This document shows, in pieces, positions 41,730 through 49,560 of a DNA stretch of 64,000 bases. Source of the stretch: Feifania hominis (lineage in GTDB: Bacteria > Bacillota > Clostridia > Oscillospirales > Feifaniaceae). The position numbers and the translations under genes were made by a program. Numbering within the stretch: position 1 is the stretch's first letter; the number at the start of each line of letters is the position of its first letter. The DNA lies in NCBI RefSeq assembly GCF_014384765.1, contig NZ_JACRSP010000005.1, positions 124,001 to 188,000 of the forward strand, written 5' to 3'. Under the pieces are notes generated by a model. That model was not told the DNA's origin. It worked only from the letters and a program-made list of their open reading frames with translations, and made no database searches.

Positions 41730-42410
41730 CTAGCTGTTGAGGATGATTTCCGGCTCTGTGCGGCAGGGGCCGCCGCCGCGCATCGCCTCGAACAGGAGAA
41801 ACGAGGCGGCTGCGCCCCGCCGGGGCAGAACGCTCTGAAGCCGGCGCGGCGCAAGACCGGCGGCGCCGAGGGCAGTCTCCACATCGGCGCGCCGCGCCGG
41901 CAGATGGACAAGGTAGAGCCGCCCGCCCGGCGCGAGCAAAAAAGCCGCGGCGCGCACGAAGTCGGCGAGGGTGGCCGCGCATTCGGTCATGGCCGTGCGG
42001 CGGGCCTCATCGGGGCTTGCGCGGCCCGTGCCCACCGGGTAAAAGGGCGGGTTGCCGGTGACAAAGTCAAATTCACCCGCCGGCAGATACTCGTCGATGC
42101 GCCGCAAGTCGCCCTGTACAATCGTGATGCGTTCGGTGAGGCGGTTTGCCTCGACCGAGCGGCGCGCCATGTCGGCGTAGGCCGGCTGGAGTTCAAGCCC
42201 CGTCATGTGGGCAAAGCGCGCACTCTCGCTCATGAGCAGCGCGACAACGCCGCTGCCCGTGCCGAGGTCCGCCCCGCGCTCGCCGGGATGCTCCCCCGCA
42301 AAGCGCGCGAGGGCGACGGCCTCGGCTCCGAAGCGGTAGCCGCGGCGCTTTTGAAAGATGGTGAGCCGATCTGTGAGCGGCTCGGGGCGTTCGTCGGGCA
42401 GTGGGAGCAT
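41730..42410 (-). CDS. tRNA1(Val) A37 N6-methyltransferase-like protein
   Basis: This 226-residue class I methyltransferase has SAM motif I GADLGTGSGVVALL (about residues 45-58), GLELQPAYADMARRS (motif II), and the catalytic tetrapeptide NPPF (about 120-123) of N6-adenine methyltransferases. The N-terminal FQKRRGYRFGAEAVALARF matches TrmN6/YfiC-type enzymes. Co-transcribed with rsmI. Confidence 0.88.
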   Translation of the reverse strand: MLPLPDERPEPLTDRLTIFQKRRGYRFGAEAVALARFAGEHPGERGADLGTGSGVVALLMSESARFAHMTGLELQPAYADMARRSVEANRLTERITIVQGDLRRIDEYLPAGEFDFVTGNPPFYPVGTGRASPDEARRTAMTECAATLADFVRAAAFLLAPGGRLYLVHLPARRADVETALGAAGLAPRRLQSVLPRRGAAASFLLFEAMRGGGPCRTEPEIILNS

Positions 42411-42470
42411 GGCGGCCTCCGATTTTCAGCGGTTTGTCTCATTCTAACACGCGCGGCCGCCGGGGACAAG

Positions 42471-42500
42471 AAAAAAGCCTGTGACAGTCCGTCACAGGCC
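42471..42500 (-). terminator. Terminator of the ferredoxin gene
   Basis: GCCTGTGAC / GTCACAGGC stem followed on the minus strand by six T residues. Confidence 0.9.
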
Positions 42501-42524
42501 CCTCTTATGTAATCTGTTGTTCGA

Positions 42525-42692
42525 TTAGAGCTTCGGAGCGTCAACCGGGCAAGCAGCGGCACAAGCGCCGCACTCGACACAGGCATCCGCGTCGATCACA
42601 TATTTGTCGCCGCCGTCAGAAATGCAGCTGACCGGGCATTCCGCCGCGCAAGCACCGCAGGCGATGCAGTCGTCGGTGATATGGTACGCCAT
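42525..42692 (-). CDS. 2[4Fe-4S] ferredoxin
   Basis: This 55-residue clostridial-type ferredoxin has two symmetric cluster motifs, CIACGACAAECP (residues 9-20) and CVECGACAAACP (38-49), each adding three ligands to one cluster and one Cys to the other. It carries low-potential electrons for hydrogenases, pyruvate oxidoreductase and similar enzymes. AAGGAGGTG precedes the ATG. It is too short for many ORF cut-offs but unmistakable. Confidence 0.97.
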   Translation of the reverse strand: MAYHITDDCIACGACAAECPVSCISDGGDKYVIDADACVECGACAAACPVDAPKL

Positions 42693-42791
42693 TGCGAGCA
42701 CCTCCTTGAAAAGATATTCTTATTGTAACATCTCCATGTAAAATTGCAAGTAAAGATTTGCAAAAAATCGGCCCTTTCACCAATTTTCGCG

Positions 42792-43403
42792 TCAGCCGTC
42801 AAGTGCGAGTGTGAAAGAGCCGTCCTCAAAGTCGAGCGAGCGCAGCGGCAGACCCTGCGTGAGACTGGCGAGATATCCCTGCAGCGGCGGCAGGAGGATT
42901 CCCTCGATGAGCGACTGCGGCACGTCAATGCCCGCGACCGACATGCCCGAGATGGAAAGCTCGCAGGCCTGGCGCTCGGAGAGCGCGAGCGAGAACTCGA
43001 CCGACAGGGCCACCGGTTCGTGCAGAAGCCCCGCGAGTCCCCGCACACCTGCGGGCAGCTTGTCGCCGAACGAGTCGGCGAGGGCCGCGGCGTCGAGCCC
43101 GGCCGAGAGGCTGATCGCGCCGCCCGAGATGGCGCAGTCGATGTCGCGCAGCAGCTCGCCCGCCGCGGCGCGCAGCACAAACTCGACCGCCTCCTCGTTG
43201 ACGGTGACAACGGCCTGCCTGTCGGTCTGCGGCTGCGTCTGCACCGCCGGATCAGGTGCCGGTGAGAGCGGCGCAGGGTCGCTCTGCGGTGTGAACAGCC
43301 GCCCCGCATAGGGCAGAATAAACAGCACGACCACGGCCGCGACCGCGGCGATGAGGGCCAGATCAATCCACTCGCTGCGGGTGAAGCGGGAAACGTGTTT
43401 CAT
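42792..43403 (-). CDS. Membrane-anchored protein of unknown function (203 aa)
   Basis: A basic start and one transmembrane helix (about residues 14-31, IDLALIAAVAAVVVLFILP) are followed by a Pro/Gln-rich linker (38-60) and an extracytoplasmic domain of 140 residues. The pattern SISLSAGL..LSVEFSLALSE suggests lipid-binding beta structure like DUF2140/LmeA-type proteins, but I do not claim homology. It is divergent from the glycosyltransferase gene. Confidence 0.65.
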   Translation of the reverse strand: MKHVSRFTRSEWIDLALIAAVAAVVVLFILPYAGRLFTPQSDPAPLSPAPDPAVQTQPQTDRQAVVTVNEEAVEFVLRAAAGELLRDIDCAISGGAISLSAGLDAAALADSFGDKLPAGVRGLAGLLHEPVALSVEFSLALSERQACELSISGMSVAGIDVPQSLIEGILLPPLQGYLASLTQGLPLRSLDFEDGSFTLALDG

Positions 43404-43576
43404 AGGGGCCCCCTCGAAAGTAAAATAGCGTTCCTTCTATATTTATTGGTCTATTTGTGATAAAATAACCGCGTATGCATTTCGTTTCAAAACATTTCCG
43501 GTCTTTCACACAGAGATCGGACAAGTTCCGATTTGCCGGCCGCCGCCGGAGACCCGCGGCCGGCGCGGGCGTCGGT

Positions 43577-44314
43577 ATGCGGGGGTGGTTTTCCGTGGTG
43601 TCTCTTGTGATTCCCATGTACAACGAAGAAAAGCGCGCGGCGCAGACCGTGGCGCAGGCCGACGGCTATCTGCGCGGGCTCGGCGTCGACTACGAGCTGA
43701 TCGTGGTCAACGACGGCAGCACCGACGGCACACTCGCGGCGCTTGAGGCGGCGAAGACCGCCCGCACCAGAATCGTCTCCTATGAGAAAAACGCCGGCAA
43801 GGGCTGTGCGGTGCGCCGGGGCGTTGCCGCGACGCGGGGCGACGTCGTCATCTTCACCGATGCGGATCTCTCCTACGGCATGGAGCTCGTCGGCACGGCG
43901 CTTCATATCATGCGCGAGCGTGGAAGCCGGATTCTTATCGGCTCGCGCAAGCTCGACCGTGAGGCCTACCGCAATTACCCGCCGCTTCGCCGGCTGATGA
44001 GCCACACCTTTTCGACGGTCGTCAACGCCGTGCTCCCGCTGCATGTGAGCGACAGCCAGTGCGGCTTCAAATGCTTTCGGGGCGATGTGGCCCGCGAGCT
44101 CTTCGCCGCGTGTACGGTCGACAATTTCGCCTTTGACTTCGAGGTGCTCTACCTTGCGCGGCGCCGCGGCATCCCCATCGACGAGATGCCCGCGCGGGTT
44201 CTGGTCCACGGGGAGTCGAGCGTACATATCCTATCGGATTCGCTGAAGATGCTCCGGGAGCTCGCACGCATTCGCCGCTCGGGCGGCAAAGACAGAAAGG
44301 CGGACAGACAGTGA
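43577..44314 (+). CDS. Family 2 glycosyltransferase (dolichyl-phosphate glucosyltransferase-like)
   Basis: This 245-residue GT-A enzyme has SLVIPMYNEEKRAAQTV at the start, IVVNDGSTDGT (DxS loop), the metal-binding FTDADLSYG, and QCGFKCFRGDVARELF, as in polyprenyl-phosphate glycosyltransferases. It lacks C-terminal membrane helices. ATG 43577 is listed, but GTG 43595 with GGGGGTGG before it is at least as good. It overlaps the next, membrane-protein gene by GTGA, so they probably act together in cell-surface glycan or glycolipid synthesis. Confidence 0.85.
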   Translation: MRGWFSVVSLVIPMYNEEKRAAQTVAQADGYLRGLGVDYELIVVNDGSTDGTLAALEAAKTARTRIVSYEKNAGKGCAVRRGVAATRGDVVIFTDADLSYGMELVGTALHIMRERGSRILIGSRKLDREAYRNYPPLRRLMSHTFSTVVNAVLPLHVSDSQCGFKCFRGDVARELFAACTVDNFAFDFEVLYLARRRGIPIDEMPARVLVHGESSVHILSDSLKMLRELARIRRSGGKDRKADRQ

Positions 44315-45972
44315 TCAAACGACCCAATCTCACTTTGCGCGAATTCGGCAGAACCTTTCTTCTCTTCTACGGGTTTGCCGCGCTGCGCTTTCTCTACTAC
44401 GGCTTCACCTACTTCTGGCAGCTCGACGACTACATTCAATACTACAACTACGCCCACTTCGGCGGACCTTTCTGGCAGCTCGCCGAGGCGCTCGGGCTGT
44501 TTCACGCGCGGCCGCTGTCGGGCGCGCTCGACATTCTGTTCTGGTCGAAGTTTGCCGGGTGTATGATCGTGGCAGTGCTACTCATCACGGCGCTCTACAC
44601 CTTTGCGGCGGTCAGCCTCTACGCGGTGTTTCGGCGTATCTTCGGCGCGGGGCCGGTGTTTCTGGTGGTCACGCTGCTTTTCCCGATGAATTTTGAGGGC
44701 AGCTACTGGATGAGCGCCTCCACGCGCATCGTGGTGGGCCTCGCGTTTGCCGCGGCCGCGGCGCTGCTCTTTGTGCAGTGGGCCGAGAGCGGCCGGGGAT
44801 GGAAGCTCGCGGTCAGTTTTCTGCTGGGGCTTGTCTCCTGCGGGTTCTATGAGCAGGTGCTGGTCTTTGAGACGGCGCTGATTCTGCTGCTCGGCGCGGC
44901 GCTCGCGCCAAAGATCAAAAAGAGGGCGCTCTGGGCGCTCGGTTCCATTGCGAATTTTCCGCTCTACTTCGGCTTCATCTCGCTCTTTCCAAACAGCGCG
45001 CTCTACGCGGGGAAAGCGGGCTTCATGCTCCCGTGGGGCGAGACGAAAAACTACTATTTCAGCACCTTTCTTCCAAGCATCACCGGTCAGATCAAAGAGG
45101 CGGGGCTGCTCGCACCGCTGCATCTGCTCAAGAAGAGCTTTTCACGCGGCGCGCAGTTTCTGTTTTCCGACGGCAACATCCTGTGGATTCTCGCGCTTCT
45201 GGCGCTGCTCTTTGCGCTGTGGCTCTACGGGGCCAGGCTCTTCTCCGGCCGGCCGGGCGAGAACCGTGAGGAACCTGCGACCATCTTCTGGCCGATGCTG
45301 GCGGGGCTCTATCTGGCGGCTGCCGCCACGTCGCCGTTTCTGTTTCTCGACAACCCGTGGTTTTCGTTTCGGCTGACGCTGCTGCCCTTCCTGGGGGCGG
45401 CGCTGCTCGTCGATGCGGCGGTGCGCGGGCTCTGCGCGCTCATCCCGCGCCACGGCGGGCTGGTCTGCTCGGCGGTGGGCGTGCTCATGGCGGCCGTCTT
45501 CATGGTGGGCTCGGTCTCAGAACTTCACGACTACCGGCTCACCACCATTGCCGACAGCCGGGTGGCGCGCAGCATTGTCCAGACGCTCGAACGCGACGGG
45601 GTCGGTGCAAGCGAGAAGATCGCCATTCTCAATCTTGACAAGACCTTTCTCGACGACCAGAATTACCTCTACCACGAGCACATCCACGGGGTGACCGAGA
45701 GCGACTGGGCGCTCACCGGGGCGCTTCGCGCCTATGCGGGGCACGATGCGATTCTCTCGGTGACCCCCATTACGGGCAAGCGGCCCATCTACAAGCTCTA
45801 CCTCGAGGACATGGACAGCTACGATCTGTTCTATCTGCTCGAGGAGGACTTGACTCTGACGCCGGTGAATCCGCACCGCCGGGGAGACGGCGTCTACACG
45901 TTCACCGACAGCGCCGGCGCGCTGCGCGCGACGCTCACCATCGCGGACGAAGCCATTTTGCGCGTATCATAA
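44311..45972 (+). CDS. Multi-spanning membrane protein, glycosyltransferase-like
   Basis: This 553-residue protein has ten or more hydrophobic segments and a soluble C-terminal part (about 440-553). The N-terminal extracytoplasmic loop contains FTYFWQLDDYIQYYNY, with an acidic pair like the first-loop Asp of GT-C glycosyltransferases. Start is GTG at 44311, overlapping the GT2 stop. Proteins of this kind transfer sugar from a polyprenyl phosphate made by the neighbouring GT2. The exact family is not identified. Confidence 0.65.
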   Translation: MIKRPNLTLREFGRTFLLFYGFAALRFLYYGFTYFWQLDDYIQYYNYAHFGGPFWQLAEALGLFHARPLSGALDILFWSKFAGCMIVAVLLITALYTFAAVSLYAVFRRIFGAGPVFLVVTLLFPMNFEGSYWMSASTRIVVGLAFAAAAALLFVQWAESGRGWKLAVSFLLGLVSCGFYEQVLVFETALILLLGAALAPKIKKRALWALGSIANFPLYFGFISLFPNSALYAGKAGFMLPWGETKNYYFSTFLPSITGQIKEAGLLAPLHLLKKSFSRGAQFLFSDGNILWILALLALLFALWLYGARLFSGRPGENREEPATIFWPMLAGLYLAAAATSPFLFLDNPWFSFRLTLLPFLGAALLVDAAVRGLCALIPRHGGLVCSAVGVLMAAVFMVGSVSELHDYRLTTIADSRVARSIVQTLERDGVGASEKIAILNLDKTFLDDQNYLYHEHIHGVTESDWALTGALRAYAGHDAILSVTPITGKRPIYKLYLEDMDSYDLFYLLEEDLTLTPVNPHRRGDGVYTFTDSAGALRATLTIADEAILRVS

Positions 45973-45985
45973 AGGAGAGAGAGAC

Positions 45986-47440
45986 ATGAATTCCAAACTC
46001 AGCGGACAAAACCTGACCATGCTCTGCGACTTCTATGAGCTGACCATGTCAAACGGCTACTTTCAAAGCGGCATGGCCGACAAGATCACCTACTTTGACC
46101 TCTACTTCCGGCGTGTGCCCGACGACGGGGGCTTTGCCATTGCGGCGGGGCTCGAACAGGTCATCGAGTATCTCAATGAGCTGCACTTTGACGAGGACGA
46201 CATCGAATACCTGCGCAGCAAGGGCATCTTCCGCGAGGAGTTTCTCGACTATCTGAGAAATTTCCGCTTTGCCTGCGACGTCTACGCCGTTCCCGAGGGC
46301 ACGCCCATCTTCCCCAACGAGCCGATTCTGACCGTGCGCGGCCCGGCGATTCAGGCGCAGTTCATCGAGACCATGCTCCTGCTGCTGGTCAACCACCAAT
46401 CGCTCATCGCCACCAAGTCGAACCGCATCGTGCGCGCCGCAGAGGGACGCCCGGTGATGGAATTCGGCTCGCGCCGGGCCCACGGCTCGGCGGCGGCGGT
46501 GCTCGGCGCGCGAGCGAGCTACATCGCCGGCTGCGCGGGTACTGCCTGCACGCTGACCGACAAGCTCTACGGCGTACCGGCGCTGGGCACCATGGCCCAC
46601 AGCTGGGTGCAGATGTTCGACACGGAGGAGGAAGCCTTTCGCGCCTATGTGCGCGAGTACCCGGACCACCCGACGCTGCTCGTCGACACCTACAATGTGC
46701 TCAAGTCCGGCGTGCCGAACGCCATCAAGGTCTTTCAGGAGGAGCTCTGCGACCGGGGACTTCGCCCCGGCGGCATCCGCATTGACTCGGGCGACATCAC
46801 CTACCTGAGCAAAAAGGCCCGCAAGATGCTCGACGAGGCGGGCATGGCCGACTGCAAGATCGTCGCGTCGAATTCACTCGACGAGTACATCATCCGTGAC
46901 ACGCTCATTCAGGGCGCGAAAGTCGATTCGTTCGGCGTGGGCGAGCGGCTGATCACCTCGAAGAGCGAGTCGGTATTCGGCGGCGTCTACAAGCTCGTGG
47001 CGGTGGAAAACGACGCGGGGGAGATCGTGCCGAAGATCAAACTGTCGGAGAATGTGGCAAAGATCACCACCCCGCACTTCAAGAAGATCTACCGCCTGTT
47101 TGACCGCGAGAACGACAAGGCCATCGCGGATCTGGTGTGTCTGCACGACGAGGTGATCGACGACAGCAAGCCCCTGACCATTTTCGACCCCCACTACACC
47201 TGGAAGCGCAAGACCATCACGGACTTCACCGCGCGTGAGCTGATGGTGCCGGTCTTCCAGGGCGGCCGGCAGGTCTACGAGAGCCCGTCCATCGAGCAGA
47301 TTCGCGCCTACTGCCTCGGGGAGATCGACCGCCTCTGGGACGAGGTCACCCGCTTTGAGAATCCCCACAACTACTATGTCGACCTCTCCGAAAAGCTCTG
47401 GGCCATCAAGGAGGAACTTCTCAACACCTGCGGCAAATAA
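45986..47440 (+). CDS. pncB: Nicotinate phosphoribosyltransferase
   Basis: This 484-residue enzyme converts nicotinate and PRPP to nicotinate mononucleotide, the entry to NAD salvage. Conserved sequence includes LTMLCDFYELTMSNGYF at the N terminus, FETMLLLLVNHQSLIATKS-like block (about 125-140), EFGSRRAHGSAAA and GGIRIDSGDITYLSKKAR. Length is that of the long bacterial form. It starts 13 bases after the membrane protein gene with GGAGAGAGAG upstream and probably shares its transcript, without an obvious functional link. Confidence 0.95.
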   Translation: MNSKLSGQNLTMLCDFYELTMSNGYFQSGMADKITYFDLYFRRVPDDGGFAIAAGLEQVIEYLNELHFDEDDIEYLRSKGIFREEFLDYLRNFRFACDVYAVPEGTPIFPNEPILTVRGPAIQAQFIETMLLLLVNHQSLIATKSNRIVRAAEGRPVMEFGSRRAHGSAAAVLGARASYIAGCAGTACTLTDKLYGVPALGTMAHSWVQMFDTEEEAFRAYVREYPDHPTLLVDTYNVLKSGVPNAIKVFQEELCDRGLRPGGIRIDSGDITYLSKKARKMLDEAGMADCKIVASNSLDEYIIRDTLIQGAKVDSFGVGERLITSKSESVFGGVYKLVAVENDAGEIVPKIKLSENVAKITTPHFKKIYRLFDRENDKAIADLVCLHDEVIDDSKPLTIFDPHYTWKRKTITDFTARELMVPVFQGGRQVYESPSIEQIRAYCLGEIDRLWDEVTRFENPHNYYVDLSEKLWAIKEELLNTCGK

Positions 47441-47459
47441 GAGTGAATGCAATGTGTAT

Positions 47460-47497
47460 AAAAGTGCCCGGCGAACCTGATTCGCCGGGCACTTTTG
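47460..47497 (+). terminator. Terminator after pncB
   Basis: A 16-bp stem AAAAGTGCCCGGCGAA / TTCGCCGGGCACTTTT. Confidence 0.9.
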
Positions 47498-47561
47498 CGC
47501 CCTTTATGAAACCTTAATGGAAAAGACCCAAACGCTTAGACCACATTCACAGAAATCTCAT

Positions 47562-47567
47562 TATAAT
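47562..47567 (+). promoter_or_regulatory. -10 element of the kdp operon
   Basis: A perfect TATAAT lies 32 bases before the first small gene. The -35 position (GACCAC) is poor, so an activator such as KdpE is probably needed. I see no known c-di-AMP riboswitch in the short leader. Confidence 0.5.
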
Positions 47568-47599
47568 GAGCAGGCAGAACCAAGTTAGGAGATGATAGT

Positions 47600-47698
47600 A
47601 TGCTTGATTTACTGATGCTGGGCATTTTTGCGGTCAGCTTCGGGCTGCTGTACCTGCTCATCCGCTGGTGCCAAAAGCAGGTGGATTCCGTTGATTAG
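47600..47698 (+). CDS. 32-residue membrane peptide leading the kdp operon
   Basis: This short gene encodes a single helix, MLDLLMLGIFAVSFGLLYLL, followed by a short charged tail. AGGAG precedes its ATG, and its stop lies inside the ribosome site of the next gene, so translation is coupled to kdpF. It is longer than and unlike KdpF, and I know no name for it. It may be an accessory subunit of the Kdp pump. Confidence 0.7.
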   Translation: MLDLLMLGIFAVSFGLLYLLIRWCQKQVDSVD

Positions 47699-47710
47699 GA
47701 GGGAAATTCC

Positions 47711-47788
47711 ATGATTATTCTTGGCGTCATCATTGTCTTTATGGGTGTCTATCTGCTCTATGCGCTGGTACACCCCGAAAAATTTTAG
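47711..47788 (+). CDS. kdpF: KdpF-like small subunit of the K+-transporting ATPase
   Basis: This 25-residue peptide, with the ending MGVYLLYALVHPEKF, matches the KdpF pattern (LLGYLVYALxxxExF in E. coli). KdpF is a single membrane helix that stabilises the KdpFABC complex. AGGAGGG precedes it. It sits in the conserved place directly before kdpA. Confidence 0.88.
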   Translation: MIILGVIIVFMGVYLLYALVHPEKF

Positions 47789-47811
47789 AACCTGCGGGGG
47801 GAGGAGTCCAC

Positions 47812-49548
47812 ATGATACAGCTTGCGCTCACCATCGCCATCTATCTGGTGATTGTCATTCCGGTGGGCATTTACGTCTATCACATTGCCGCGGGCAGGCG
47901 CACGTTTGCCGACCCGGTGTTCGACCGGGTGGACGGTCTGATCTATAAAATCGGCGGCGTCGATCCAAACCGGGGTATGAACTGGAAAAAATACGCCGCC
48001 GCCCTGGTGGGAACAAACGGCGCGATGATTCTGATTGGCTACCTGATTCTGCGGATTCAGAGCATCGCCCTTTTCAACCCCAACGGCATTGGAGCGATGG
48101 AGCCGTCGCTCTCGTTTAACACCATCATCAGCTTCATGACGAACACCAATCTCCAACACTACTCGGGAGAGAGCGGCCTGTCCTACCTGTCTCAGATGCT
48201 GGTGATCACTTTCATGATGTTTGTCTCGGCCGCCAGCGGCTACGCGGCCTGCATTGCGTTCATCCGCGGTCTTGCGGGCAAGACAAAGGACAACGTCGGC
48301 AACTTCTTTGCGGATCTGGTGCGCATTACAACCCGCGTTCTGATTCCGTTTTCCATTGTCGGCGGCCTGCTGCTCATCTGGCAGGGCGTGCCGCAGAATC
48401 TCAGCGGAAACATCGTGGTTGACACCATAGAGGGGGCAAAGCAGATCATTGCCATGGGCCCGATCGCGGCGCTGGAAATCATCAAGCACCTCGGCACCAA
48501 CGGCGGCGGCTTCCTGGGTGCGAACTCCGCGACGCCGCTTGAAAACCCGACCATGCTTACCAATTTCATCGAACTGTTTTCCATGATGATTCTGCCGGGC
48601 GCCTGCGTGGTCACGTTTGGCAAGATGGTGCGCGAGCGCAAGGTGCAGAGAGGGGGAAGCCTGACCCGCCGGAGCCTGAGCGAACGCCTCTACGGCCGCG
48701 AGGGCAGAACCATCTTCGCCGCCATGGGGATTCTCTTTGTCATTGGCCTCGGCGTGTGCTTCTGGGCAGAGAGCCAGGGCAACCCCGCTCTGGAACAGGC
48801 GGGGCTCAGCCAGTCCATGGGCAGCATGGAGGGAAAGGAAGTGCGCTTTGGCATTGCACAGTCGGCCATGTTTACCACGACGACCACTTCCTTTACAACT
48901 GGTACGGTCAACAACATGCACGACACGCTGACCCCGCTCGGCGGCATGATTCCGCTGCTGCACATGATGCTCAATGTCGTCTTCGGCGGCAAGGGCGTGG
49001 GCCTGATGAACATGATTATGTACGCGATTCTCGCCGTGTTCATCTGTGGGCTGATGATCGGGCGCACACCGGAGTATCTGGGCAAGAAGATCGAGGGCCG
49101 GGAGATGAAGCTCACCGCGCTGTGCATCATCATTCATCCGCTGCTGATTCTCGCTTTTTCCGCGCTGGCAGTGGGAACGAGCGCGGGCCTCGAGGGAATT
49201 ACAAACCCCGGTTTCCACGGGCTGTCACAGGTGCTCTATGAGTTTTCGTCCTCTGCGGCGAACAACGGCTCGGGCTTTGAGGGCCTTGCGGACAACACCA
49301 TGTTCTGGAATATTACGACCGGGCTTGCGATGTTCTTCGGGCGCTATCTCTCCATCATCATTCAGCTCGCCATTGCCGGCTCCCTGATGAAGAAGAAATT
49401 TGTCAGTGACTCGGTCGGCACACTCCACACGGACACCGGCTCCTTTGCGATCATTCTGGTGTTTGTCGTCTATATCTTCGCCGCGCTGACGTTCTTCCCG
49501 GCGCTGGCGCTCGGCCCCATTGCGGAGCATCTCACCCTTTGGGCCTAA
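47812..49548 (+). CDS. kdpA: Potassium-transporting ATPase, K+-selective subunit KdpA
   Basis: This 578-residue protein is the KtrB/TrkH-like channel subunit of KdpFABC. Selectivity-filter segments are visible as NTNLQHYSGE, LGTNGGGFLGANSATP, TTTTSFTTGTVNNMHDT and SAANNGSGFEG. It has ten hydrophobic helices. GGGGGAGGAG precedes the ATG. Confidence 0.96.
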   Translation: MIQLALTIAIYLVIVIPVGIYVYHIAAGRRTFADPVFDRVDGLIYKIGGVDPNRGMNWKKYAAALVGTNGAMILIGYLILRIQSIALFNPNGIGAMEPSLSFNTIISFMTNTNLQHYSGESGLSYLSQMLVITFMMFVSAASGYAACIAFIRGLAGKTKDNVGNFFADLVRITTRVLIPFSIVGGLLLIWQGVPQNLSGNIVVDTIEGAKQIIAMGPIAALEIIKHLGTNGGGFLGANSATPLENPTMLTNFIELFSMMILPGACVVTFGKMVRERKVQRGGSLTRRSLSERLYGREGRTIFAAMGILFVIGLGVCFWAESQGNPALEQAGLSQSMGSMEGKEVRFGIAQSAMFTTTTTSFTTGTVNNMHDTLTPLGGMIPLLHMMLNVVFGGKGVGLMNMIMYAILAVFICGLMIGRTPEYLGKKIEGREMKLTALCIIIHPLLILAFSALAVGTSAGLEGITNPGFHGLSQVLYEFSSSAANNGSGFEGLADNTMFWNITTGLAMFFGRYLSIIIQLAIAGSLMKKKFVSDSVGTLHTDTGSFAIILVFVVYIFAALTFFPALALGPIAEHLTLWA

Positions 49549-49560
49549 GGAGGGAAAACC

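Noticed and set aside
47498..47599. A c-di-AMP (ydaO-type) riboswitch before kdp
   Set aside because: The leader from the -10 to the first ATG is only about 30 bases, too short for the known riboswitch.
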